Below, in pieces: positions 29,121 through 37,817 of a stretch of DNA of 64,000 nucleotides. Below the pieces are notes generated by a model. That model was not told the DNA's origin. It did not search any database and saw nothing but the letters and a program-made list of their open reading frames with translations. The stretch is from Methylovirgula sp963708155 (lineage in GTDB: Bacteria > Pseudomonadota > Alphaproteobacteria > Rhizobiales > Beijerinckiaceae). The translations under genes and the position numbers were made by a program. Location: contig OY970183.1 of NCBI GenBank assembly GCA_963708155.1, forward strand, positions 2,046,001 to 2,110,000, written 5' to 3'. The first letter of the stretch is position 1. The number at the start of each line of letters is the position of its first letter.

Positions 29121-29378
29121 ATGACGGCAGTAGCCAAAACCGATAACGGCGTCGCGGCCGGCGAATTGAAACAGTTCGTCGAACGGATCGAACGGCTGGA
29201 AGAAGAAAAGAAAGCCCTCGCTGACGATATCCGCGATGTTTATGCGGAATTGAAGGGCCGCGGCTATGACACCAAAGCCGTGCGGCAGATCGTCAAAATC
29301 CGCAAGCAGGACCACGCCGAGCGCAAGGAAATGGAGGCGATTCTCGATCTCTATATGCAGGCGCTGAATATGAGCTAA
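29121..29378 (+). CDS. gapR: GapR/DUF2312 nucleoid-associated protein
   Basis: An 85-residue, highly charged helical protein with AGELKQFVERIERLEEEKKA, then DIRDVYAELKGRGYDTKAVRQI and RKQDHAERKEMEAILDLYM. This matches the DUF2312 family, whose Caulobacter member GapR clamps overtwisted DNA ahead of the replication fork and RNA polymerase. The N-terminal coiled coil and the Lys/Arg-rich DNA-binding helices line up with that family. GTAGCGTAAG precedes the ATG at 29121. It follows the amidohydrolase by 115 bases on the same strand. A similar neighbourhood with DUF1036 and pyk recurs in the order. Confidence 0.93.
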   Translation: MTAVAKTDNGVAAGELKQFVERIERLEEEKKALADDIRDVYAELKGRGYDTKAVRQIVKIRKQDHAERKEMEAILDLYMQALNMS

Positions 29379-29555
29379 AATTTTCGCTTCTTGCGTGGAA
29401 TTGGCTAGCCCTCTTCGCGGTCCCATATCCGATCTTGATCGAAATCAATCCCGCGTTATCTCAACCTTAAAAAAACGAGCCGCCTTCCTATCTCGGATGT
29501 GCGGAGCGGTGAAATGAGTCTGCTCCGCCGTATCGCATTTGTCAGGGGTTATGGC

Positions 29556-30647
29556 ATGTCGCAGGACGCAAGCATTCTTTTCTCGCCCTTTCGCCTCGGC
29601 GATATCGAACTGAAAAATCGCATCGTCATGGCGCCGCTCACGCGCAATCGTGCGACACATGGCACCGATGCGCCGAACGACCTCAACGCAGAATATTATC
29701 GCCAGCGCGCTTCGGCCGGCCTCATCATCACCGAGGCCACACAGATTTCGCAGCAAGGCCAAGGCTATGTCTGGACGCCCGGCATCTATACACCGGCCCA
29801 GGTCGCGGGCTGGAAGAAGGTCACCAATGCCGTGCATCAGGCGGGCGGCAAAATCTTCATCCAGCTTTGGCACGTCGGCCGCATCTCACATGTATCCTTG
29901 CAGCCGAACGGTGCGGCACCCGTCGCGCCCTCCGCGATCCGCGCGGAGGGGAAGACCTTCATCGAAAGCGGCTTCGTCGATGTCTCCGAGCCGCATGCGC
30001 TCACCGTGGATGAGATCAAGGCGGTGATCCAAGACTATGTCGCGGCCGCGAAGAACGCCAAGGAAGCCGGCTTCGACGGTATCGAGATTCACGCTGCTAA
30101 TGGTTATCTCATCGAACAATTCCTCAAAGACAAGACCAACCAGCGTACCGACGAATACGGCGGCTCGGTCGAAAATCGCATCCGCTTCGCGCTTGAAGTG
30201 GCAGACGCGATCCTCGGTGTTTGGCCGCGCGAACGCGTCGGCATCCGGCTCTCGCCGGTCACTCCGTTCAACGATATTTCCGACAGCGACCCGGCCAAAG
30301 TCTACTTTCCGCTGGTCGAGAAGCTCAGCGCCCGCGGTCTCGCCTATATTCACGTCATCGAAGGCGCGACCGGCGGCGCGCGCGATGCCGCGCCGTTCGA
30401 TTATGTCGCTCTTCGCAAGACATTCTCCGGCGCTTACATCGCCAACAACGGCTACACGCGCGAACTCGCTATCGAGACGTTGCGGGAGAACCGCGCCGAT
30501 CTCATCGCCTTCGGAGTTCCGTTCATCGCCAATCCCGATCTCGTGGAGCGTCTGCGCCGCGATGCGCCGCTGAACAAGCCGGATCAATCGACCTTCTACG
30601 GCGGCGGCGCGCACGGCTATACGGATTATCCGGCCCTCGCGGATTAG
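29556..30647 (+). CDS. Old Yellow Enzyme family alkene reductase (NemA-like)
   Basis: A 363-residue FMN-dependent, NAD(P)H-using ene-reductase that reduces activated C=C bonds, N-ethylmaleimide or nitro compounds. Family motifs: LKNRIVMAPLTRNRA, IITEATQISQQGQGY, QLWHVGRISH, EIHAANGYLIEQFLKD with the substrate-binding His/Asn, TDEYGGSVENRIRFALEV and the FMN-phosphate region near IANNGYTRELA. It ends YTDYPAL as many NemA proteins do. I start at ATG 29556, with AGGGG at 29543-29548; 19 further codons are open upstream. It is monocistronic by appearance. A repressor such as NemR is not adjacent. Confidence 0.94.
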   Translation: MSQDASILFSPFRLGDIELKNRIVMAPLTRNRATHGTDAPNDLNAEYYRQRASAGLIITEATQISQQGQGYVWTPGIYTPAQVAGWKKVTNAVHQAGGKIFIQLWHVGRISHVSLQPNGAAPVAPSAIRAEGKTFIESGFVDVSEPHALTVDEIKAVIQDYVAAAKNAKEAGFDGIEIHAANGYLIEQFLKDKTNQRTDEYGGSVENRIRFALEVADAILGVWPRERVGIRLSPVTPFNDISDSDPAKVYFPLVEKLSARGLAYIHVIEGATGGARDAAPFDYVALRKTFSGAYIANNGYTRELAIETLRENRADLIAFGVPFIANPDLVERLRRDAPLNKPDQSTFYGGGAHGYTDYPALAD

Positions 30648-30745
30648 AGACTTCGTCGCATATATTTTCCGGCGCGCCAAAGCCTCTCGAATTTATATAG
30701 GCTTGTGCTCATCCTGCCGCCAGAACACATTCTGGCGAGAAAACT

Positions 30746-30883
30746 ATGCAGGATAGACGAGGCCGTGAGCTGGACCAGAGCCCCGGGGACCGTGTCATGT
30801 TCGAATTCGGTGTCGCGCTCGCCGTCATGCTAACGATTGCACTTGCCTGTGAGCTTTGCTTGCGCATTTTGGGCGCGGATTGA
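30746..30883 (+). CDS. Possible 45-residue single-pass membrane protein
   Basis: A short frame from ATG 30746 (GGCGAG eight bases upstream) to TGA 30881. It has a charged N-terminus (MQDRRGRELDQSPGD) and one hydrophobic helix (FGVALAVMLTIALACELCL). An internal ATG at 30797 would leave a 28-residue membrane peptide. It lies alone in the roughly 490-base stretch between the ene-reductase and the next secreted protein; I recognise nothing else in that stretch. The ribosome site and helix are suggestive, but there is no family to support it and it may be chance. Confidence 0.3.
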   Translation: MQDRRGRELDQSPGDRVMFEFGVALAVMLTIALACELCLRILGAD

Positions 30884-31139
30884 TCGCAGTTAGCTTGCTG
30901 CCAGCCGAAGCTCTGCGTCAGGCAATCGATACGCAAATTTTCCCATCGGAATTGTTTGCGATTCCGCCGGTCGGTTGGCTCTGGGCAGCGGCCTTTGAAT
31001 TTATTTTTTTCTTGCGCCGTAACGCGACCGCACCCGCCCGCGTAGAGGTAGACGTTCGCGGCCCCGATCGGGACCGCGGCTCACATCAAAGGCTGATTAT
31101 CTTGAGCGACCCTGTATGCGCAGGGCGAAGGAGTCGAAC

Positions 31140-31379
31140 ATGCGCGTTAAAACCACCTTCATCGCCCTTGCTGCGGCGCTGCTCTTTGCGACCAGCGCAG
31201 GTGCCGTCAATATACAAGAGACCGTTGAGATGATCACCCATGCCGATCTCGTGATGAAGGACGGCAGCACCGTGCATGCCGATATCGTCAAGATGAACGG
31301 CAAGACCTACATTATGATGTCGGTGGATGATCTTCCGGACTATCTGCACCAGCAGATTCTGAAGGCGATGCCGCAATAA
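31140..31379 (+). CDS. Small secreted hypothetical protein (79 aa)
   Basis: The start is decided by GAAGGAG at 31127-31133, seven bases before ATG 31140. Residues 1-22 form a signal peptide (TFIALAAALLFATSAGA) with a cleavage-like AGA-V. The mature part is about 57 residues: ETVEMITHADLVMKDGSTVH, then DIVKMNGKTYIMMSVDDLP. It looks like one small beta-rich domain. I do not recognise the family. It has no close partner: the membrane protein gene downstream is 240 bases away on the same strand. Weak hairpins follow the stop. Confidence 0.65.
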   Translation: MRVKTTFIALAAALLFATSAGAVNIQETVEMITHADLVMKDGSTVHADIVKMNGKTYIMMSVDDLPDYLHQQILKAMPQ

Positions 31380-31449
31380 TTCAGACGACGGGCTTTCGGT
31401 AAATTCGGCCCTATTCTGTCGACCGGATTTTGAGACTCGTGACGAATAG

Positions 31450-31475
31450 GCCCGCAGTGCTTCAATGCTGCGGGC
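31450..31475 (+). terminator. Hairpin downstream of the small secreted protein gene
   Basis: GCCCGCAG (31450-31457) and CTGCGGGC (31468-31475) form a perfect eight-base stem with a ten-base loop, followed by ACTTTGG. The T-run is short. The stem lies about 70 bases past the stop at 31379. A modest intrinsic terminator is possible. Confidence 0.4.
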
Positions 31476-31620
31476 ACTTTGGAAGCGACCCCCGCGAGGC
31501 GTTGCCACGCAGATCCAGTAACAATTTTCTAATTTCCGGATCGCGCAAATTGGCGAAATCCGATTTCCCCAGCGTAAATGTCTGGGAGGGATGATCAGTC
31601 GATTTCATGAGGGTCCCGCC

Positions 31621-31821
31621 ATGTTTTGGGACGCATATTTAGATATCGTCAGAAACGCCCTTTCGAACGACCTCGGCGAATGGTTCATCGCCTCGCTTGT
31701 CGTTGCTGTCTTCGTGACCAAATTCATTTCGGTTGCGGGCCTGTCGCTGGAGTTCCGGCAACAGCTTCAATGCTGCGTCGCCATCTTCCTCGTGCTCGCC
31801 GGGCTCTTCTACCTGCCGTAG
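31621..31821 (+). CDS. Small inner-membrane protein (66 aa)
   Basis: A 66-residue protein with two predicted membrane helices: WFIASLVVAVFVTKFISVAG and CCVAIFLVLAGLFYL. A short polar linker between them includes two adjacent cysteines (LQCC). The start is chosen at ATG 31621, preceded by GAGGG with seven bases of spacing. A start ten codons earlier would sit directly on a GGGAGGG and is too close to use. No family is recognised. It may be a small subunit or regulator of a membrane complex, but nothing nearby indicates which. Confidence 0.5.
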   Translation: MFWDAYLDIVRNALSNDLGEWFIASLVVAVFVTKFISVAGLSLEFRQQLQCCVAIFLVLAGLFYLP

Positions 31822-31948
31822 GCCGCGCTGCGCCTCCGCGTCGCGTCCCGTTTCGGGACGCAGTTTTGCAGATGCTAAGACGGCGTTAACCATGTTTGCC
31901 TAACTCTTGTTGATCGCAGCCTTCGGGCGGCTGCGACAGCGAGGGCGC

Positions 31949-33640
31949 GTGCCGTTTTTAGCCAAATTCTGCCGCGCGGCGGTCGTGGCCGCAATTTTCG
32001 CCGCAGCGACGAGCGCGTGCGCCTTCGCCCAGCAGATGACGACGCCTGCCCAGGTCGAGCCGGCCCCGGATGATGCGAATTCCGGCGAGGGGCCGGTCCT
32101 GCAGGCGGCGCCGTTGCTGCCGCCGGAACTGCGCGGCACTGAGGCCCCACCGCTTAACGATCTCTCCGCCGAGCAGCAGACCGCGCCGGAACTGGGCGAC
32201 ACCAATCCCGTCGCCGCGCAGCCGCCCCAATATGGCCTTCCGCCACCTGTCAGCCCGACCGGCAACGTCATCAATTATGGCCGCCGCAAACCGAAGAAGT
32301 CGCGGCTCTATCAATTGCCGCAGATCAAGCGGCCGGGCCAGACGCTGCTCCCGGCGCTAACGCCTTATGCGACGGCGCCGGGCGTGAAGAAGCGCGGCAG
32401 CAATCCGCCAGCAGCGGATTTGACCGATCCAGGGCCGACGGTCGCCGTCATACCGACTCTGCCGCGTCCCCTGCAGCCGAAGCCTGACCCCGCGCCCTTC
32501 GACGCTGTCGGCGTCGATGTAGGCGGGCTGCGGCTCTTTCCTTATGTCGAAACCGATACGGGTTACGATACCAACCCCAATCTTCTTTCCGACGACGTCG
32601 TGCCCTCGGCCTATGTTTACGGCGGCGCCGGGATGAAGGTGCAGTCCAATTGGTCGCAGCACAGCCTGACGGCCGATCTGCGCGGCGGCTATTACGATTA
32701 TTTTAGCGTGCCGACGGCCAACCGGCCGAATGTTTCCGGCACGATCACGGGCCGTGTCGATGTCACGCGGCAAACGCAGATCAATTCGCAGACGACCTTC
32801 AGCCTGTCGACGGAGCAGCCGGGCTCACCTATCCTTGCCATTCCCAATGCCGTGTTCGTCACCAATCGGCCGCTTTACGCGACGGTCGGGCAGATGCTCG
32901 GCGTGACGCAGAAGTTCAACCGCCTTTCAGTCAGCCTCTCCGGCGCTTTCACGCGCTATGCCTTCGGCGATGCGACGCAATCGGATGGCACGATCCTCGA
33001 GCTCTCGCTCGAAGACAACAATATCTATTCTGTTGCCGGGCGCCTCTCTTATGAACTGACGCCGACGCTCATTCCCTATCTGCAGGTGACAGGAAACCAC
33101 ACGCAATATGACTCGTCCGAGGATGCCTACGGGTTCGACCGCACCTCGAACGGCGTTCAGGCGAAGCTGGGCACGAGCTATCAGGCGACGCCGCTCATCA
33201 CTGGCGATATTGCGGTGGGCTACGAGAACGGCATCTATGCCGATTACCGGCTGCCGGAGGTGAGCACGCCGACGGTCGATGCCAGCCTCATCTATACGCC
33301 AACGCCGCTGACGACAGTGACCTTTACCGCGGCGACGGACGTCGCGGAGACGACCCTCGCCGACGCATCCGCCGCTATCGCGCATACATTCACGCTGAAG
33401 ATTTCGCATGAACTTCTGCGCAATGTCACCCTGTCGGCGACGGGGACCTACCAGATCAACAACTACGTCGGCCAGCCCGTGACCGAGGACTATTATTCGG
33501 GACTGTTCGAAGCCGATTATCACATGACGCGGTCGATTCTCATCACCGGCTCGTACCAATATCAACGCTTCATCAGTTCCGAAGCGCTGACGAATTACAC
33601 CGATCAGGTGTTCCTCGCTGGATTGAAGTTCCAGCTCTGA
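31949..33640 (+). CDS. Outer-membrane beta-barrel protein (BBP2-like)
   Basis: An exported protein of about 563 residues. A signal peptide (AAVVAAIFAAATSACAFA) is followed by about 170 residues of Pro/Ala-rich, probably disordered sequence. A repetitive beta-rich domain with alternating aromatic residues follows (LFPYVETDTGYDTNPNLL, YYDYFSVPTANRPNVSG), ending in a strand with C-terminal Leu (VFLAGLKFQL). The pattern matches putative beta-barrel porin 2 proteins, often linked to exopolysaccharide secretion. I start at GTG 31949, which gives a clean signal peptide; a TTG at 31907 is open further upstream. Its convergent neighbour galU makes UDP-glucose, which fits an envelope polysaccharide role by inference. 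Confidence 0.78.
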   Translation: MPFLAKFCRAAVVAAIFAAATSACAFAQQMTTPAQVEPAPDDANSGEGPVLQAAPLLPPELRGTEAPPLNDLSAEQQTAPELGDTNPVAAQPPQYGLPPPVSPTGNVINYGRRKPKKSRLYQLPQIKRPGQTLLPALTPYATAPGVKKRGSNPPAADLTDPGPTVAVIPTLPRPLQPKPDPAPFDAVGVDVGGLRLFPYVETDTGYDTNPNLLSDDVVPSAYVYGGAGMKVQSNWSQHSLTADLRGGYYDYFSVPTANRPNVSGTITGRVDVTRQTQINSQTTFSLSTEQPGSPILAIPNAVFVTNRPLYATVGQMLGVTQKFNRLSVSLSGAFTRYAFGDATQSDGTILELSLEDNNIYSVAGRLSYELTPTLIPYLQVTGNHTQYDSSEDAYGFDRTSNGVQAKLGTSYQATPLITGDIAVGYENGIYADYRLPEVSTPTVDASLIYTPTPLTTVTFTAATDVAETTLADASAAIAHTFTLKISHELLRNVTLSATGTYQINNYVGQPVTEDYYSGLFEADYHMTRSILITGSYQYQRFISSEALTNYTDQVFLAGLKFQL

Positions 33641-33641
33641 C

Positions 33642-34532
33642 TTATGGCCTGGCGATCAGCGTCTTGAGCAACAGGCGAAAATCCGGAGCGATGTCGGGGT
33701 TCGCCAGCGCGAAGGCGACATTGGCCCCGAGGAAACCGAGGCTCGAACCGCAATCGTAGGTCGTGCCATCGAAGACGACGCCGTGGAAATCCTGCGCCTG
33801 CGCCAGCGTCTTCATGCCGTCGGTGAGCTGGATCTCGCCGCCGGAGCCCTTTTCGCCCTTTTCGAGAATTTTGAAAATCTCCGGCGAAAGCACATAGCGG
33901 CCGGAGATGATGAAGTTCGACGGCGCCGTGCCTTGCGGCGGCTTTTCGACCATGCCGTTGATCTCGAATGTCGTGCCGGATTTCTTGCCGACCGAAACGA
34001 TGCCGTATTTGTGCGTCTCCTCGGGCTTGACCTCTTCGACCGCGACGATGTTGCCGCCGTGCTTCTCGAACGCCTCGATACATTGCGCCAGGCAACGCTT
34101 GCCGCCGCTGTGGGCGGCCATCGTCAGCATGTCGGGCAGAACGACGGCGAAGGGCTCATCGCCAACGATATCGCGGGCGCACCAGACCGCATGGCCGAGA
34201 CCGAGCGGCGCCTGCTGGCGGGTGAAGCTCATCGCGCCGGGGGCTGGCAGATCGGCCTTCAGCGCCTGCCATTCCTTGGTCTTGCCGCGTTTGAGCAGAA
34301 TATCCTCCAGCTCATACGCCAAATCGAAATAGTCCTCGATGGCGGCCTTGTTGCGCCCCGTCACGAAAATGCAATGTTCGATCCCGGCTTCATAGGCTTC
34401 CTCGACCACATGCTGCAAAATCGGCCGGTCGACTACGGTCAGCAATTCCTTGGGGACCGATTTGGTGGCGGGCAGGAACCGCGTGCCGAGTCCGGCAACG
34501 GGAAAAACAGCTTTGCGTACGCGCTTGGTCAT
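33642..34532 (-). CDS. galU: UTP-glucose-1-phosphate uridylyltransferase
   Basis: GalU makes UDP-glucose, the donor for envelope polysaccharides and, through GalE, UDP-galactose. The 296-residue enzyme carries the nucleotide-binding FPVAGLGTRFLPATKSVPKE motif at its N-terminus, then VDRPILQHVVEEAYEAGI, QQAPLGLGHAVWCARD with the conserved Gly-rich loop, FAVVLPDML with the metal-binding Asp, and GMVEKPPQG. The frame and length are normal. ATG 34532 follows a GGATCCT-type site weakly. It is convergent with the beta-barrel gene (one base between stops) and divergent from galE, 175 bases away. Confidence 0.97.
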   Translation of the reverse strand: MTKRVRKAVFPVAGLGTRFLPATKSVPKELLTVVDRPILQHVVEEAYEAGIEHCIFVTGRNKAAIEDYFDLAYELEDILLKRGKTKEWQALKADLPAPGAMSFTRQQAPLGLGHAVWCARDIVGDEPFAVVLPDMLTMAAHSGGKRCLAQCIEAFEKHGGNIVAVEEVKPEETHKYGIVSVGKKSGTTFEINGMVEKPPQGTAPSNFIISGRYVLSPEIFKILEKGEKGSGGEIQLTDGMKTLAQAQDFHGVVFDGTTYDCGSSLGFLGANVAFALANPDIAPDFRLLLKTLIARP

Positions 34533-34707
34533 TCGAGAAGGATCCTGAGGGTTTTAAGCCAGGTTTTGGAAAAATCGTTCAAAGTCTTTCCACTAGGACG
34601 CAAAGGATTGCAGCGTCAACTTGGCGGAAAAGGGTGTTTAACAAGCAATTTTCGCCATACATGGCCTCAACCTTGGCCTCATTGGCGCAAAAACGGGAGC
34701 GGAACAG

Positions 34708-35724
34708 ATGGCAATTCTGGTAACTGGCGGGGCGGGCTATATCGGCGGCCACATGGTTCTGGCGTTGCTCGACGCTGGCGAGCAAGTCGTTGTGCTCGAC
34801 GACCTATCGACGGGCTTTGCCTGGGCAGTGCCGACAGCGGCGACGCTCGTGGTGGGCGATATCGGGGACGAGACGAAGCTGCGGGCCATTGCCGCGGCAC
34901 ACCAGATCGATACGATCGCGCATTTCGCGGCGAAGATCGTGGTGCCGGATTCAGTCTCCGACCCACTGGGCTATTATCTCAACAATACCGTCAAGGCCCG
35001 CGCTCTCGTGGAATTCGCCGCACGAAACGGCATCCCGAATTTCATTTTCTCCTCCACCGCCGCCGTTTACGGCGAGCCGGCCGTCAACCCCATTTTTGAG
35101 GATGCGCCGCCGGCGCCGATCAATCCTTATGGACGATCTAAACTCATGGTCGAGTGGATACTTGAGGATGCCGCTCGCGCGCATGGGCTCTCCTATGTGG
35201 CGCTGCGCTACTTCAACGTAGCCGGTGCCGATCCCAAAGGCCGTCTTGGCCAGTCGTCTTCTAACGCGACGCATCTGATAAAGGTTGCAGTCCAAGCCGC
35301 GCTCGGCGTGCGAAAAGGGCTCGATATTTTCGGCACCGATTATCCGACTCCCGACGGAACCTGCCTGCGCGATTACATTCAGGTCAGCGATCTCATCGCT
35401 GCGCATGTGCTGGCGCTGAAGCATTTGCGCGGCGGCGGCGGGAGCCTCGTGCTCAATTGCGGCTACGGGCACGGCTATTCGGTCAGCGAGGTCGTAGAGG
35501 TCGTGAAAGATGTATCCGGCGTCGATTTTGAAACGCGCCGCGCCGGGCGCCGCGCGGGCGATCCTGCCGCGCTTGTGGCGGGAGCCGAGCGTGTTCGCGC
35601 GGAACTCGGCTGGGTGCCGCAGCACGATAATCTGCGTGAGATCGTCACCCAAGCCTATGAATGGGAACGCAAGCTGCGCGACGGCACGGTGCCGAAAGCG
35701 CGCGTGTCATCGTCTCACTTCTGA
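34708..35724 (+). CDS. galE: UDP-glucose 4-epimerase
   Basis: GalE interconverts UDP-glucose and UDP-galactose using bound NAD. The 338-residue SDR-type enzyme shows the Rossmann GGAGYIGGHMV, FSSTAAVYGEP with the catalytic Ser/Thr region, and the Tyr141-x3-Lys145 pair (YGRSK). RYFNVAGADPKGRLGQSS, FGTDYPTPDGTCLRDYI and LNCGYGHGYSV complete the GalE pattern. SD-like GGAGCGG precedes ATG 34708. The shared gap with divergent galU probably holds both promoters. Together the two enzymes supply activated hexoses for surface glycans. Confidence 0.96.
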   Translation: MAILVTGGAGYIGGHMVLALLDAGEQVVVLDDLSTGFAWAVPTAATLVVGDIGDETKLRAIAAAHQIDTIAHFAAKIVVPDSVSDPLGYYLNNTVKARALVEFAARNGIPNFIFSSTAAVYGEPAVNPIFEDAPPAPINPYGRSKLMVEWILEDAARAHGLSYVALRYFNVAGADPKGRLGQSSSNATHLIKVAVQAALGVRKGLDIFGTDYPTPDGTCLRDYIQVSDLIAAHVLALKHLRGGGGSLVLNCGYGHGYSVSEVVEVVKDVSGVDFETRRAGRRAGDPAALVAGAERVRAELGWVPQHDNLREIVTQAYEWERKLRDGTVPKARVSSSHF

Positions 35725-35740
35725 TTGGGAGCAGGCGCGC

Positions 35741-36106
35741 TCATTGTGATGCGGGGGCTGCGGGGCTCGTCGTGGCAGGGTTTGCCGCCGAGGGGGGCGT
35801 GCCTGCTGGCGTCGTCGATTCGGCCGCCGGAGCGCCGGTCACCGCGCGGTTCTGCTCCTCGATCTGCTTCTGCTTGTCGGCGTCTTCCTTTTCGCGCTCC
35901 ATCTGCTTCTTGTATTCGTGCCGGCGCACCATGCCGGCGATGCAGCCTGCGACAGCGCCCTTGACGGCGTGATGGCCGGCGTAATGGCCGGCGACTGCGC
36001 CGGCAACACCGTATTTGAGGCAGCCGCCGGGCTTGGCTTCGACATGCGGCGCGCCGAGAAGCGCGGCGGTGGCCAGGGCGCCAATGGCGAGTTTTGCAGT
36101 CCTCAT
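35741..36106 (-). CDS. Secreted glycine-zipper protein
   Basis: A 121-residue exported protein. The signal peptide is AIGALATAALLGAPHVEA. Next comes a Gly/Ala-rich segment with regularly spaced glycines (YGVAGAVAGHYAGHHA, KGAVAGCIAG) typical of a glycine-zipper membrane hairpin, then a charged helical part (KKQMEREKEDADKQKQIEEQ) and a Pro/Thr/Ala tail. ATG 36106 has GAGGAG seven bases upstream; the upstream ATG is not supported. Glycine-zipper proteins of this size are found in the envelope, some as lipoproteins, though no lipobox Cys is seen here. Function unknown. It converges on galE and lies downstream of hemH on the opposite side, same strand as hemH. Confidence 0.65.
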   Translation of the reverse strand: MRTAKLAIGALATAALLGAPHVEAKPGGCLKYGVAGAVAGHYAGHHAVKGAVAGCIAGMVRRHEYKKQMEREKEDADKQKQIEEQNRAVTGAPAAESTTPAGTPPSAANPATTSPAAPASQ

Positions 36107-36222
36107 CAAAATCTCCTCGGAGGCAATTGCGGCAGCCATAGCGGCCGCCTCGGAAATATGGGGGGATTACCCAAACGCGGCAAGCGCGTCGCGTGCGCCG
36201 GCGCACGCGATGTCTCGACCGA

Positions 36223-37230
36223 TCAGGTCCAGCCTTGGAGCTCGCGCGCGACGAGATGGTAAATCACTTTCATCCCTTCCGCGCTGTCGTTGAGACAGGG
36301 AACGGTCGCGTAATTCGCGCCGCCTGCCTCGCGGAAAAAATGTCGGTTCTCGATGTCGATTTCTTCCAGCGTCTCGACGCAATCGGCGGCAAACCCCGGC
36401 GCCATGACGACGAGATTTTTGCGCCCTTCGCGCGCCAGGCTCTGCACCGTATCGGCGGTATAGGGCTTCAGCCATTCAGCGCGGCCGAAGCGCGACTGAA
36501 AGCTCATTTTCGTGAGTTTCACGTCATTCGCCAAAGCCGCCGCCAAGGCCTTAAAGGTCGCAACGCACTGCTGCGGATAAGGGTCGCCCTTGTCGGCATA
36601 GCTCTGCGGCAGGCCATGAAACGAGACGAGCAGCGTATCGGGCACGAAGCTGAGCGTGGCAGCGAAGTCCCGATAGGATTGCGCCAGCGCAGCGATATAG
36701 ACGGGATCGTCGGGATAAGGGGGGACGATGCGCAGGGCGGGCTGAACCCGCATCTTCTCAAGCACCGCGAAGACCGCGTCGCCGACAGTCGCGGTCGTCG
36801 TCGCGGAATATTGCGGATAAAGCGGGAAAATCAGAATCCGCTCGCAACCGGCCGCAGTCAGACGATCGAGCTTTTCGGCGATGCTGGGTTTGCCGTAACG
36901 CATCGCCCATTCGGTGACCGGCTGCGTCCCGAGATTGCCGGCCGCGATCCAGGCCGCGAGCTTTTTCGCCTGCGCGCTGGTGACGGCGCGCAAAGGGCTG
37001 CCCTCGCCGATCCGGTTCCAGACCGACGCATAGGCTTTGCCGCTGCGCGACGGACGAATCGTGAGAATGACGAGGTTGAGGATCGGCCACCAAAGCCAGC
37101 GGGGCGCTTCGATAACCCGGGGGTCGGAGAGGAATTCCTTGAGGTAGCGCCGCACGGACCAGAAATCTGTCGCGTCGGGCGTGCCGAGATTGACAAGCAG
37201 GACGCCAATTTTGGGCTCTGGAGCGTTCAC
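36223..37230 (-). CDS. hemH: Ferrochelatase
   Basis: Ferrochelatase inserts Fe2+ into protoporphyrin IX to make heme. The 335-residue protein begins GVLLVNLGTPDATDFWSVRR and includes FPLYPQYSATTTATVGDAV, the active-site His in LLVSFHGLPQSYADKGDPY, and the glutamates of DCVETLEEIDIENR. The long open frame upstream to 37752 overlaps the divergent marR and is not coding. I start at GTG 37230, with GGGAGAGG six bases upstream, which gives the family N-terminus. The C-terminus (MKVIYHLVARELQGW) is complete. It is divergent from marR, with about 120 bases between starts. Confidence 0.96.
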   Translation of the reverse strand: MNAPEPKIGVLLVNLGTPDATDFWSVRRYLKEFLSDPRVIEAPRWLWWPILNLVILTIRPSRSGKAYASVWNRIGEGSPLRAVTSAQAKKLAAWIAAGNLGTQPVTEWAMRYGKPSIAEKLDRLTAAGCERILIFPLYPQYSATTTATVGDAVFAVLEKMRVQPALRIVPPYPDDPVYIAALAQSYRDFAATLSFVPDTLLVSFHGLPQSYADKGDPYPQQCVATFKALAAALANDVKLTKMSFQSRFGRAEWLKPYTADTVQSLAREGRKNLVVMAPGFAADCVETLEEIDIENRHFFREAGGANYATVPCLNDSAEGMKVIYHLVARELQGWT

Positions 37231-37350
37231 GAACGGCCTCTCCCGCTGAAGATGCGCCCTCCATAGGAAGAATTCCTCGCCCGATCCAGCGTCACATGAG
37301 ATATGAAGACAGGCTTTGTAGTTTACCTTCGTATATGCTATAAATATTTG

Positions 37351-37800
37351 ATGAGCGAGAAACCCGTCCCCCCGCAGTCCGCCGAGGCCGCAACTCTGGC
37401 CAGAGAGCTGAGAATTCTGCTCGGCAATTTCAAGCGCCGGATGCGCGACCAGACGCAGCCCGGCGATCTGACGCTGTCGCAAATCTCGGTGCTCGCACGG
37501 CTTGATCGCGAAGGGCCGGCGACGGTTTCGACCCTCGCCCGCGAGGCGGGCGTGCGGCCTCAGTCGATGGGCGCGACGATCGCGGCGCTGGAGGCAGCGG
37601 ATTTTATTCGCGGCACGCCAGACCCTGGCGACGGGCGCCAGACGCTCCTGTCGCTCACCGATGCCTGCCGGGCGGTGATTCGGGCAAGCCGCCTCGCCCG
37701 CGAGGACTGGCTGGCGAACGCCATCGAAACCAAGCTGACGCCGGCGCAGCAAGCCGAACTGTCCCGCGCCATCGTTCTGTTGCGGCGGCTTGTCGAATAA
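37351..37800 (+). CDS. MarR-family transcriptional regulator
   Basis: A 149-residue winged-helix regulator. The fold is visible as ARELRILLGNFKRRMRD (dimer helix), LTLSQISVLARLDREGPATVSTLAREAGV and RPQSMGATIAALEAADFIR (recognition helix), then PDPGDGRQTLLSLTDACRAV with the wing Asp-Arg. I start at ATG 37351; 16 upstream codons look non-coding. It is the first gene of a tightly packed plus-strand run with a hydrolase (17 bases on), a small membrane protein and an MFS exporter. MarR proteins usually repress such linked efflux or detoxification genes and release DNA on binding a phenolic ligand. The ligand is unknown. Confidence 0.9.
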   Translation: MSEKPVPPQSAEAATLARELRILLGNFKRRMRDQTQPGDLTLSQISVLARLDREGPATVSTLAREAGVRPQSMGATIAALEAADFIRGTPDPGDGRQTLLSLTDACRAVIRASRLAREDWLANAIETKLTPAQQAELSRAIVLLRRLVE

Positions 37801-37817
37801 CCAACCGGAAAGATCAC

